Shown: positions 15,852 to 22,114 of the stretch, in pieces
How the letters are laid out: the number at the start of each line of letters is the position of its first letter
How positions within the stretch are numbered: position 1 is the stretch's first letter
Source: JBMNTQ01 sp050945815
GTDB lineage: Bacteria; Bacillota; Clostridia; Christensenellales; JBMNTQ01
Length of the DNA stretch: 22,114 bases
Reading direction: 5' to 3'
Assembly: GCA_050945815.1 (NCBI GenBank)
Contig: JBMNTQ010000013.1
Location: 1-22,114, forward strand
The notes under the pieces: generated by a model
What the model was told of the DNA's origin: nothing
Databases searched by the model: none
What the model saw: the letters and a program-made list of their open reading frames with translations, nothing else
Made by a program: the position numbers and the translations under genes

Positions 15852-16157
15852 GTGAAGACTTTAAACTTTGCATTTTTAGTGAAGGGGGAAGGGTATGACG
15901 CGAGGGTTCATCGTGCGTACTTTGAAAACGAGTATACGAAAACCCATGTCCTGGGGGTAGAGGATATAGCTGCTGCTCAGGAGGCTGCACGGGAATTGGT
16001 GCGCGAGGGCGTGGAGTTGATTGAGCTTTGCGGCGCATTCGGGCAGGAGGGCGCCCGCTCTGTTGCTGAGGCCTTAGACGGTGCTGTTCCTGTGGGGTAT
16101 GTGACCCACGATAAGAGCCAGAAATCGCTGATGGATGCCCTTTTTGGGTCTAAATAG
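15852..16157 (+). CDS. DUF6506 family protein
   Basis: A 101-residue soluble protein. The pattern FAFLVKGEGYD at the start, THVLGV in the middle, AARELVREGVELIELCGAFG and the final VPVGYVTHDK match what I recall of DUF6506, a small family of unknown function. The single cysteine in ELCGAFG and the histidine in YVTHD are candidates for functional residues. I chose the GTG at 15852 because GGAGGAGGG (15837-15845) sits six bases before it; the ATG at 15846 touches that site and is less likely. It is the last gene before a clear terminator, so it appears to be expressed with the liv transporter. A link to amino-acid metabolism is only contextual. Confidence 0.72.
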   Translation: MKTLNFAFLVKGEGYDARVHRAYFENEYTKTHVLGVEDIAAAQEAARELVREGVELIELCGAFGQEGARSVAEALDGAVPVGYVTHDKSQKSLMDALFGSK

Positions 16158-16168
16158 GTTGGTTTTAC

Positions 16169-16195
16169 AAGCTGTTTTGCGGGACAGCTTTTTTC
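16169..16195 (+). terminator. Rho-independent terminator of the liv unit
   Basis: AAGCTGT (16169-16175) pairs with ACAGCTT (16184-16190) around an eight-base loop, followed by TTTTC. It ends the liv-DUF6506 transcript and precedes the repeat. Confidence 0.87.
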
Positions 16196-16252
16196 TTGCC
16201 TAAAAACCGCGTTTTTGCGCGCGCGGAAAAAACGGAAACCGGATTCGGTTTT

Positions 16253-16373
16253 GTGGTATAATAGCCGAAAAGCGTCTAGTATACGCTTCATTTTATGCGC
16301 GTGCGAATTTTGCCCTGCGGGCAAACGCATAGGCGCGGATTATACCATCGACGCTGCGCTCTATGGTATAATA
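16253..16373 (+). repeat. Palindromic intergenic repeat, copy 1
   Basis: This is the first of two copies of a roughly 120-base element. The core, 16255-16348, matches 17299-17392 at 87 of 94 positions with no gaps. The core is bounded by GGTATAAT (16255-16262) and its inverse ATTATACC (16339-16346). A third, direct copy of GGTATAAT follows at 16365-16372 and makes a perfect ten-base inverted repeat with 16339-16348. Inside, TTTGCCC and GGGCAAA form a hairpin around TGC, AAGCGT pairs with ACGCTT, and ATGCG pairs with CGCAT. It lies between the liv terminator and the YqaA/DedA-like gene, and its last TATAAT may serve as a -10 element, though no -35 is evident. Confidence 0.85.
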
Positions 16374-16466
16374 AACCGTCTGGCTATGGTATTGCCCCAT
16401 AAATGGGTAATGCTTAGAGATAATGGAAGCCTAGACAATTATATAGATAGAGAAATGGGGACACGA

Positions 16467-17114
16467 ATGGAACAATTTTTGTCGCAATTCGTAGGTTTTT
16501 TTGAAGGGATCGGGCTGCTTTTCGTGAGCAACGGGGAGATAGGCCTTTTGGCTTACTCGTTTCTGAAGGCTTTTTTGCCCATGTTGTCTGTGGAGGTTGT
16601 GCAAATTCCTTTGACTTTGATTACACCGGACAAATGGGTGGCCTTTGCATTGCTGACCATTGTTGGGACAATTGTAGGCTCGGCCTTGGGCTATTTTCTC
16701 GGAATGAAGCTGGGCACACCGATACTGCGCAAAATTGCCAAGCCCAGCACCATTAAAATGGGGCATAGGATGCTGGATCAGTATGGGGTAGTAGCTGTTG
16801 GAATTGGCAGTTTGCTTCCTATTCCGGACTTTTTAGTCATCTATTTGGCGGGAATGGTGCGCATGAATTTTTGGAAATTTATGGTGGTTAATGCGGTGGC
16901 GCGGTCGTTGCGCAGTTTCCTGTTTGGGTATGGTACGTTTGTGTTTGGTGCGGAAATGAGCAAGCATATGAATGTGGATGCGATTTTGCTGTATATTATC
17001 GGGCCAATCATTTTGATTTATATAGGATATAAGCTATGGAGCAACCGGCGGGAGAAAAGACGGGCGCTTGCGGAGGAGCAGAAAGAAGCGGAAGCCAATG
17101 AGTTGGACAGTTAG
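16467..17114 (+). CDS. YqaA/DedA-like (VTT domain) membrane protein
   Basis: A 215-residue integral membrane protein with about five hydrophobic segments and a charged C-terminal tail. The segments FLKAFLPMLSVEVVQIPL, GSALGYFLGMKLG and LLPIPDFLVIYLAGMVRMNFWKF follow the YqaA/SNARE-associated pattern. Members of the wider DedA group act as lipid scramblases or transporters needed for membrane homeostasis; the cargo here is unknown. The start is uncertain. ATG at 16467 has GGGGA five bases upstream, while ATG at 16455 (four residues longer) has only a weak site. The same frame stays open up to 16215 through the preceding repeat, which I take as chance. A terminator follows at 17154. Confidence 0.8.
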   Translation: MEQFLSQFVGFFEGIGLLFVSNGEIGLLAYSFLKAFLPMLSVEVVQIPLTLITPDKWVAFALLTIVGTIVGSALGYFLGMKLGTPILRKIAKPSTIKMGHRMLDQYGVVAVGIGSLLPIPDFLVIYLAGMVRMNFWKFMVVNAVARSLRSFLFGYGTFVFGAEMSKHMNVDAILLYIIGPIILIYIGYKLWSNRREKRRALAEEQKEAEANELDS

Positions 17115-17153
17115 ACAAGAGAGAGCCTAATTATTTTAAAATAGGACCATACG

Positions 17154-17192
17154 GACCTTTGGCGTGCAGCCTATGCAGTTAAAGGTCTTTTT
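17154..17192 (+). terminator. Rho-independent terminator after the YqaA/DedA-like gene
   Basis: GACCTTT (17154-17160) pairs with AAAGGTC (17181-17187), with an inner TGCA/TGCA pairing, and runs into TTTTTC. The loop is longish, but the T-tract is clear. Confidence 0.75.
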
Positions 17193-17296
17193 CTTTTGTT
17201 TGGCTGGGCTTGGGATGGAAAGGAGCAGGCGGGGGAAAAATGTTGAAAAGGGGATGGGCGACGATCGGGGTGCGCGATTGTTTCCGGGTAGGCGAT

Positions 17297-17419
17297 ATGG
17301 TATAATAGCCGCAAAACGTCTATTATACACGTCATTTTATGCGCGTGCGAATTTTGCCCTGCGGCCAAACGTATAGGCGCGGATTATACCATATTCGCTT
17401 CGCTACATAGGGTATAATA
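17297..17419 (+). repeat. Palindromic intergenic repeat, copy 2
   Basis: Second copy of the element at 16253. GGTATAAT is at 17299-17306, the inverse ATTATACC at 17383-17390 (same 84-base spacing) and the direct third copy at 17411-17418. The first TATAAT (17301-17306) has TTGTTT 17 bases upstream (17278-17283), a plausible promoter for nadE; this -35 lies outside the repeat. The TTTGCCC/GGGCAAA hairpin is disturbed here by one change (GGCCAAA), while the outer ATGCG/CGTAT pairing is kept through a G-T wobble. The rest of the 400-base gap before nadE (17115-17530) holds the upstream terminator and a short leader with a GGCAG/CTGCC hairpin. Confidence 0.85.
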
Positions 17420-17530
17420 ATTGGAAATTATAGGGGAAAGCCGAAGCGGCAGGGGCCTTTCTGCCTATCAGGAGAGCTTTTGGGCAAAAGCGGCTTGCAT
17501 TTAAAATTTCCGGGGAAGGAAGCGGAGAAG

Positions 17531-19441
17531 ATGAAAGATGGATTTTTACGGATAGCGGCAGCTACAACACTGATTCGGGTAGCGGATTGTACATATAATG
17601 CCGATGGGATCGTGGATGCTGCGATGGAGGCGGCGCAACAGGGCGCTTCGTTGGCGGTGTTTCCCGAGCTTTGCGTGACAGGATATACCTGCGGCGATCT
17701 GTTTTTGCAGCGCCGGTTGTTGGACGCGGCAGAGCAGGCGCTTATGCGTATTGCTGAGCGGACCAAAACCTTGGACATGCTGGTGGTTGTGGGCCTGCCA
17801 ATACGCAGCGGTATGGCGCTGTATAACTGCGGGGCTGTTGTGTATCTTGGGGATGTGTTGGGTTTTGTGCCTAAAACCCATATACCGGACTATGCTGAAT
17901 TGAATGAGCAGCGCTATTTTTCGCCGGCGCCTGCCTATCAGACCATTGAGTTTCAGGGGAGATCGGTGGCTTTGGGAAACAGGCTGTTGTTTGCTTGTGA
18001 GAATATGCCGGAATTTTGTTTGGGCTTGGAGATCTGTGAGGATTTGTCGCATGTTGTGCCTCCTTCCGCTTATCTTTGTGCGGCCGGGGCGACAGTGGTG
18101 GGCAATTTATCTGCTAGCAGTGAGATTGTCGGGCGGGCGGCTTATCGCAGGAGCCTGGTGACCAGCCAATCGGGGCGCTGTGTGGCAGCTTATGTTTACA
18201 GCGAGGCGGGGGAAGGGGAATCTTCTACGGACTTGGTGTTTGCGGGGCACAGCTTGATTGCGGAGAACGGAGCGTTGATGGCGGAGGCCCGGCGCTTTGC
18301 TACGGGGATTGTTTATGAGGATGTGGATGTACAGCGGATCCAGGCCGAGAGGCGGCGCAGGAACACCTATCCTAAGACAGAGCAGGCTGGGCATATTGTG
18401 GGCTTTCGGCTGCCCCAGCGAAAACTAGCACTCAGACGCCGTTTCTCGCCGTTGCCTTTCGTGCCTGAAAAGGCCGAGGATTTGGCAGTGCGTTGTAAGG
18501 AGATTTTGTCTGTGCAGGTTGCGGGGCTGTCTGCGCGACTGCGGCATACAGGATGCAAGAAGGCGGTGGTGGGCTTGTCCGGGGGACTGGACTCGACCCT
18601 TGCCCTGATCGTGCTGGCCCATGCTTTCGACGCCCTTGCCTTGCCCAGGGAAGGAATTCTTGCCGTAAGTATGCCCTGTTTTGGCACGACGGTGCGGACC
18701 CGGGGTAATGCGGCGGCCCTTTGTAGGCATTATGGCGCGACATTGCGGGAGATTCCCATCGAGCAGGCTGTGATCCAGCATTTTAAGGATATTCAACAGC
18801 CTTTGGATCGTTATGATACGACCTTTGAAAACGGGCAGGCCCGGGAGCGGACTCAGGTTCTGATGGATTTGGCGAACCAGCAGGGGGCGCTGGTGGTGGG
18901 TACTGGGGATTTGTCGGAATTGGCCCTGGGCTGGGCGACCTACAACGGCGACCACATGTCGATGTATGGGGTGAATGCTTGCGTTCCCAAGACGATTATG
19001 CGGCATTTGATTGCCCATGAAGCGAAACAATTTGGCGATGAGTTGGAGACGGTTTTGCGGGATGTGTTGGATACGCCGGTGAGCCCGGAGCTTTTACCGC
19101 TGGTGGATGGCGAGATTGTGCAAAAGACGGAGGATATTGTGGGGCCTTATGAACTACACGATTTTTTCCTCTATTATATGCTGCGCTTTGGGTTTTCGCC
19201 GTCGAAGATATTTCGGTTGGCTTGTTTGGCCTTTGAGGGGTTGTATGATCCGGCTGTAATTAAAAAATGGCTGGCTGTGTTTGTTCGGCGCTTTTTTGCC
19301 CAGCAATTTAAGCGTTCTTGCTTGCCGGACGGACCTAAGGTAGGCAGTGTGGGGTTGTCGCCTCGGGGAGACTTTAGGATGCCTTCCGACGCATGCAGCA
19401 GTGAATGGATGAAGGAAATCGAAGAATTGGCAGTAGACTGA
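17531..19441 (+). CDS. nadE: Glutamine-dependent NAD(+) synthetase
   Basis: A 636-residue two-domain enzyme that amidates nicotinic acid adenine dinucleotide to NAD+, using ATP and ammonia channelled from glutamine. The N-terminal nitrilase-type glutaminase has the Glu-Lys-Cys triad at E46 (FPELCVTGYTCGD), K115 (VPKTHIPDYAE) and C169 (LEICEDL). The synthetase domain carries the ATP-binding SGGLDS at 350-355 and the NaAD-binding region GTGDLSELALGWATYNGDHM. I chose the ATG at 17531, which follows AAGGAAGCGGAG and begins with the usual short N-terminus. A TTG at 17480 has a good AGGAGAG site (17469-17475) and would add 17 residues, so it remains a real alternative. The gene probably forms its own transcript from the repeat-associated region. 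Confidence 0.95.
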   Translation: MKDGFLRIAAATTLIRVADCTYNADGIVDAAMEAAQQGASLAVFPELCVTGYTCGDLFLQRRLLDAAEQALMRIAERTKTLDMLVVVGLPIRSGMALYNCGAVVYLGDVLGFVPKTHIPDYAELNEQRYFSPAPAYQTIEFQGRSVALGNRLLFACENMPEFCLGLEICEDLSHVVPPSAYLCAAGATVVGNLSASSEIVGRAAYRRSLVTSQSGRCVAAYVYSEAGEGESSTDLVFAGHSLIAENGALMAEARRFATGIVYEDVDVQRIQAERRRRNTYPKTEQAGHIVGFRLPQRKLALRRRFSPLPFVPEKAEDLAVRCKEILSVQVAGLSARLRHTGCKKAVVGLSGGLDSTLALIVLAHAFDALALPREGILAVSMPCFGTTVRTRGNAAALCRHYGATLREIPIEQAVIQHFKDIQQPLDRYDTTFENGQARERTQVLMDLANQQGALVVGTGDLSELALGWATYNGDHMSMYGVNACVPKTIMRHLIAHEAKQFGDELETVLRDVLDTPVSPELLPLVDGEIVQKTEDIVGPYELHDFFLYYMLRFGFSPSKIFRLACLAFEGLYDPAVIKKWLAVFVRRFFAQQFKRSCLPDGPKVGSVGLSPRGDFRMPSDACSSEWMKEIEELAVD

Positions 19442-19512
19442 ACACAACTTGCATATAACCGAATATTTTCTATAAAAAACTGGATTACGGACAAGAGAAT
19501 GCAATAATAACG

Positions 19513-19541
19513 TTGAAAAACTTGCGTTAAGCTGGTATGAT
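19513..19541 (+). promoter_or_regulatory. gdhA promoter
   Basis: TTGAAA at 19513-19518, a 17-base spacer and TATGAT at 19536-19541 give a near-consensus sigma-A promoter about 130 bases before the gdhA start. No terminator hairpin is visible between nadE and this promoter, so some read-through from nadE is possible. Confidence 0.75.
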
Positions 19542-19670
19542 AAGACCGTTGTAGAACACGGCCAAGGCTGTTTGTTTGGATGCTTCTTTGGGAAATGCAT
19601 AGAAACGATGGGGGCGGTGTTTGAAGGGGATGAGTTTCACTATTTGAGAGCAGGAGGATTTGGTATACCA

Positions 19671-21008
19671 ATGAGAGCATTGAAGAATGTAATGGAGCAG
19701 GTGGTCGCTCGGAATCCCGGCGAGCCGGAGTTTCATCAGGCGGTGCAGGAAGTTTTGGAATCGTTGGAGCCTGTGGCGAAGAAAAACCCTCAGTGGGTGG
19801 ACGCGGGCATATTTGACCGCATTGTGGAACCCGAGCGGCAGATTATTTTTCGGGTGTCGTGGGTGGACGACAAAGGTGTGGTGCAGGTAAACCGCGGGAT
19901 TCGTATACAGTATAACAGCGCGATTGGCCCGTATAAGGGAGGCATTCGCTTGCATCCATCGGTAAATCTCAGTATTTTGAAGTTTTTGGGCTTTGAGCAA
20001 GTCTTTAAGAATTCGCTGACCGGGCTGCCTATTGGCGGCGGCAAGGGCGGCAGCGATTTTGACCCAAAGGGGAAATCCGACGGAGAGGTGATGCGCTTTT
20101 GCCAGAGCTTCATGAATGAGCTTTATCGGCATATAGGCGAGAATACCGACGTGCCTGCCGGCGATATTGGCACCGGCGCCCGGGAGATTGGCTATATGTA
20201 TGGCCAGTATAAGCGGCTGAAGAATGAGTTTACCGGAGTTTTCACCGGAAAGGGACTGGGTTGGGGCGGCAGCTTGGCACGAACCCAGGCGACAGGTTAT
20301 GGCCTTTGTTACTTTATGCAGGAGGCATTGAAGGATCGGGGGAAAACATTTGATGGCGCTAGGGTCGTAATTTCCGGCTCGGGGAATGTTTCGATTTACG
20401 CTACGGAGAAGGCTCAGGAATTGGGCGCGAAGGTTGTGGCTGTCAGCGATTCGGACGGATATGTTTATGATGGCGAGGGGATTTGCCTAAGCACTGTAAA
20501 GCAGATTAAGGAAGTGGAGCGGGGACGGATTTCCGAATATGTAAAGCATCGTCCCGGCGCTGTTTATACGGAAGGCTGTAGCGGCATTTGGAGTATTCCC
20601 TGTGACATAGCGCTGCCCTGTGCGACGCAGAATGAAATTGACGGCAACGCAGCGCGGCTGTTGGTGGAAAACGGCTGCTACGCTGTGGGGGAAGGGGCAA
20701 ATATGCCCTCTGATCTGGAAGCGACCAAGGTGTTTCAGAACAGCGGTATAATCTTTGCGCCGGGCAAGGCTGCCAACGCCGGCGGCGTGTCGACATCGGC
20801 CTTGGAGATGAGCCAGAACAGCATGCGTTATGCGTGGACCTTTGAGGAAGTGGACGCCAAGCTGAAGCAGATTATGGCGGATATTTATAAGAATGCCAGC
20901 GATGCTGCGCGGCGCTACGGAATGCAAGGGAATTTGGTGGCGGGGGCGAATATAGCGGGCTTTGAGAAAGTGGCCAGCGCTATGTTTGCTCAGGGCGTTG
21001 CTTACTAA
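19671..21008 (+). CDS. gdhA: NADP-type glutamate dehydrogenase
   Basis: A 445-residue hexameric-type glutamate dehydrogenase that interconverts 2-oxoglutarate plus ammonia and glutamate. The sequence follows E. coli GdhA (447 residues) closely: YNSAIGPYKGGIRLHPSVN, then LPIGGGKGGSDFDPKGKS with the catalytic lysine K125, and PAGDIG with the catalytic aspartate D165. The nucleotide-binding GSGNV is at 236-240, followed by SDSDG, as in the NADP-dependent class; cofactor choice should be treated as likely, not proven. The ATG at 19671 matches the E. coli N-terminus. AGGAGG (19652-19657) is 13 bases upstream, a rather long spacing. In an amino-acid fermenter it could also work in the deaminating direction. 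It converges on the aldolase gene. Confidence 0.95.
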   Translation: MRALKNVMEQVVARNPGEPEFHQAVQEVLESLEPVAKKNPQWVDAGIFDRIVEPERQIIFRVSWVDDKGVVQVNRGIRIQYNSAIGPYKGGIRLHPSVNLSILKFLGFEQVFKNSLTGLPIGGGKGGSDFDPKGKSDGEVMRFCQSFMNELYRHIGENTDVPAGDIGTGAREIGYMYGQYKRLKNEFTGVFTGKGLGWGGSLARTQATGYGLCYFMQEALKDRGKTFDGARVVISGSGNVSIYATEKAQELGAKVVAVSDSDGYVYDGEGICLSTVKQIKEVERGRISEYVKHRPGAVYTEGCSGIWSIPCDIALPCATQNEIDGNAARLLVENGCYAVGEGANMPSDLEATKVFQNSGIIFAPGKAANAGGVSTSALEMSQNSMRYAWTFEEVDAKLKQIMADIYKNASDAARRYGMQGNLVAGANIAGFEKVASAMFAQGVAY

Positions 21009-21045
21009 AAACGGCAGCGGAGCGGCTTTTTACAACGGTATGGAT

Positions 21046-21083
21046 AAAAAACCGGTGACGACTTTATATCGTCTCCGGTTTTT
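21046..21083. terminator. Bidirectional terminator between gdhA and the aldolase gene
   Basis: CCGG and GACGA (21052-21061) pair with TCGTC and CCGG (21069-21078), with one T-T mismatch. The stem is flanked by six A residues on the left and five T residues on the right, so it gives a T-tract on both strands and can end both converging transcripts. Confidence 0.9.
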
Positions 21084-21106
21084 GTGCAGGGGGGAGTTTT
21101 GGGTGT

Positions 21107-22057
21107 TTAGCGCTGGGTCAGTTCGATGTTGTAGCCCAAAAAATTGGCTTGAAGGGCGGCGCCATTTAGGCGGTTGTTTGGGTAGGACAGGCTTTGAGAC
21201 ACTGCCTGGACGCCTTTTTTTTGGAGAGCGTACAGGGCGCGTTCGACATGGTTGCAGGCAAACACCAGAGCACCTTTCCCATCGCCTTCGCAGTTTAGCT
21301 GGATAGAATCCCCTGCGAACAGAAGGGAGCCGTTTTCTTTTTGCGAGAGACCTAAGAGGGCGCATAGGGCGTCGGCGCTCTTCTGGGCCTGTTTCCTATC
21401 GCCGCTGTGTAGGCGGATGGCATGGAAGGAAAAGCCGTGCAGCAGGGCGACTGCTTCTTTGGTGAGAGCTTGGATTTCGTCGAAGCGCTTTTCTTTGAGC
21501 AGCTTGTCTGGAACCATCCAACTGCCGCCACAGGCAAGGACTTTGTTGAAAGAGAGGTATTCCACCAGGTTGTTTGGGCCGATGCCGCCGGTGGGCATAA
21601 ACTTGAGCATATGGTAGGGAGCGCTGATGGCTTTTAACGCTTTGAGGCCGCCGCTGGCTTCTGCCGGGAAGAACTTGGCCACATCAAGGCCGGCTTCCAG
21701 TACGGACTGCATGTCGGTCGGGCTGCTGCAGCCCGGGGTGAGGGGGATTTTGTGCTGTTGGCAGAATGCAGTGACTTTGTCGGAAAAGCCTGGGGTAACC
21801 ATAAACTGGGCACCAGCGTCTTTTGCTTGCTGCGCTTGCTCCAGGTTGGTGACAGTTCCGGCACCTACCAGCATTTGGGGCATGTTCTGGCGTACGAGAG
21901 CGATAGCCTTTGTGGCTGCATCGCTGCGAAAGGTGATTTCCGCTACGTCAATGCCGCCATTCTCCAAGGCCTGACAAAGGGGAAGAGCCTCGTCGGGGCT
22001 GTTTAGCTTGATGACCGGCACGATGCCGCAAAGTTCAATTCGTTTTAAAGCGTTCAT
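21107..22057 (-). CDS. eda: KDPG/KHG aldolase with C-terminal VOC-like domain
   Basis: A 316-residue protein. Residues 1-205 are a class I 2-keto-3-deoxy-6-phosphogluconate / 4-hydroxy-2-oxoglutarate aldolase, which splits KDPG to pyruvate and glyceraldehyde 3-phosphate or KHG to pyruvate and glyoxylate. The catalytic residues are E40 (AEITFRS) and the Schiff-base lysine K128 (VAKFFPAEASGG), with VGAGTV and TPGCSSPTD as phosphate and substrate motifs. Residues about 208-316 form an extra domain with FHAIRLHSG, NGSLLFAGDSIQL, ACNHVERALYAL and a final FLGYNIELTQ. It resembles a single glyoxalase/VOC module, and I recall similar long aldolases from Clostridia. The role of the extra domain is unknown. 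The start at 22057 has GAGGAG 11 bases upstream. It stands alone on the minus strand. Confidence 0.9.
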   Translation of the reverse strand: MNALKRIELCGIVPVIKLNSPDEALPLCQALENGGIDVAEITFRSDAATKAIALVRQNMPQMLVGAGTVTNLEQAQQAKDAGAQFMVTPGFSDKVTAFCQQHKIPLTPGCSSPTDMQSVLEAGLDVAKFFPAEASGGLKALKAISAPYHMLKFMPTGGIGPNNLVEYLSFNKVLACGGSWMVPDKLLKEKRFDEIQALTKEAVALLHGFSFHAIRLHSGDRKQAQKSADALCALLGLSQKENGSLLFAGDSIQLNCEGDGKGALVFACNHVERALYALQKKGVQAVSQSLSYPNNRLNGAALQANFLGYNIELTQR

Positions 22058-22068
22058 AGGTTAGATTA

Positions 22069-22099
22069 CTCCTCGCTGTAGATCATTATCGTAATTATA
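22069..22099 (-). promoter_or_regulatory. Promoter -10 and ribosome binding site of the aldolase gene
   Basis: Reading the minus strand, TATAAT lies at 22099-22094 and GAGGAG at 22074-22069, ahead of the ATG at 22057. With a 17-base spacer the -35 box would fall just beyond the window end, so it cannot be checked. Confidence 0.6.
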
Positions 22100-22114
22100 G
22101 CATAAATCTTCGGG

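Noticed and set aside
16201..16232. Leftward terminator hairpin (CCGCG/CGCGG flanked by A-runs) ending a small RNA from repeat copy 1
   Set aside because: The stem is only five pairs, no -35 supports a leftward promoter in the repeat, and copy 2 has no equivalent hairpin.
15977..16330. Minus-strand frame through repeat copy 1, sharing the peptide AGQNSHAHKM with a frame in copy 2 (17171-17368)
   Set aside because: The shared peptide follows from the DNA repeat. The flanking parts of the two frames are unrelated and there is no clear start signal, so the conserved unit is DNA or RNA rather than protein.
16215..16466. In-frame extension of the YqaA/DedA-like protein through the repeat
   Set aside because: The frame is open, but the extension is repeat-derived, polar and unlike the family. 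Better-supported ATGs are at 16455 and 16467.
16253..17419. The repeats as ends of an insertion sequence or composite transposon
   Set aside because: Both copies are in the same orientation, no transposase lies between them, and the enclosed gene is an ordinary membrane protein.
17428..17530. Riboswitch in the nadE leader
   Set aside because: The leader is short, with only a five-pair GGCAG/CTGCC stem and no architecture I recognise from NAD-related riboswitches.
1..22114. CRISPR arrays, tRNA or rRNA genes, prophage genes
   Set aside because: No regularly spaced repeats, cloverleaf sequences, rRNA segments or phage-type genes were seen on either strand.

Overview
The window looks like ordinary chromosome of an anaerobic, amino-acid-using Bacillota (Firmicutes) bacterium with roughly 50% GC. 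The evidence is the murB-PHP-rapZ-whiA-HPr cluster (whiA occurs in Gram-positive bacteria), the purine-rich ribosome binding sites, and the combination of a LIV-type amino-acid importer, an NADP-type glutamate dehydrogenase and a KDPG/KHG aldolase. A Negativicutes or clostridial lineage fits best, but this is an inference from gene order and protein style, not from a marker search. I see no rRNA, tRNA, CRISPR array, prophage or insertion sequence.

Bases 1-6684 hold a tightly packed plus-strand cluster. It runs from the 3' end of murB through a PHP-family phosphoesterase, rapZ, whiA and a degenerate HPr/Crh-like protein to dnaE. Neighbouring genes overlap or nearly touch, which suggests one transcript with coupled translation. 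The gluconeogenesis factor gene yvcK, which commonly sits between rapZ and whiA, is absent here. Bases 6803-10713 hold four loosely spaced plus-strand genes: an RlmD/RlmCD-type 23S rRNA uracil methyltransferase, a VanH-like D-lactate dehydrogenase with no van partners, an iron-sulfur flavoprotein and a DUF3788 protein, followed by a terminator.

Bases 10860-16195 form a self-contained liv transcription unit. It has a strong promoter overlapped by palindromes, then a lipoprotein amino-acid-binding protein, a 257-base structured spacer, two permeases, two ATPases, a DUF6506 protein and a terminator. Together the five Liv proteins make a complete ABC importer for branched-chain or related amino acids.

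Bases 16158-19441 carry a YqaA/DedA-like membrane protein and glutamine-dependent NAD synthetase. Each is preceded by one copy of a conserved, palindrome-rich repeat of about 120 bp. Bases 19513-22114 carry gdhA with its own promoter, converging on a minus-strand KDPG/KHG aldolase fused to a VOC-like domain. The two share a bidirectional terminator.

The least explained items are the repeat pair, the structured livJ-livH spacer with mutually exclusive pairings, the HPr-like protein with aspartate at both phosphorylation positions, the orphan VanH-like enzyme and the DUF6506 gene in the liv unit. None of these amounts to a clearly new multi-gene system.
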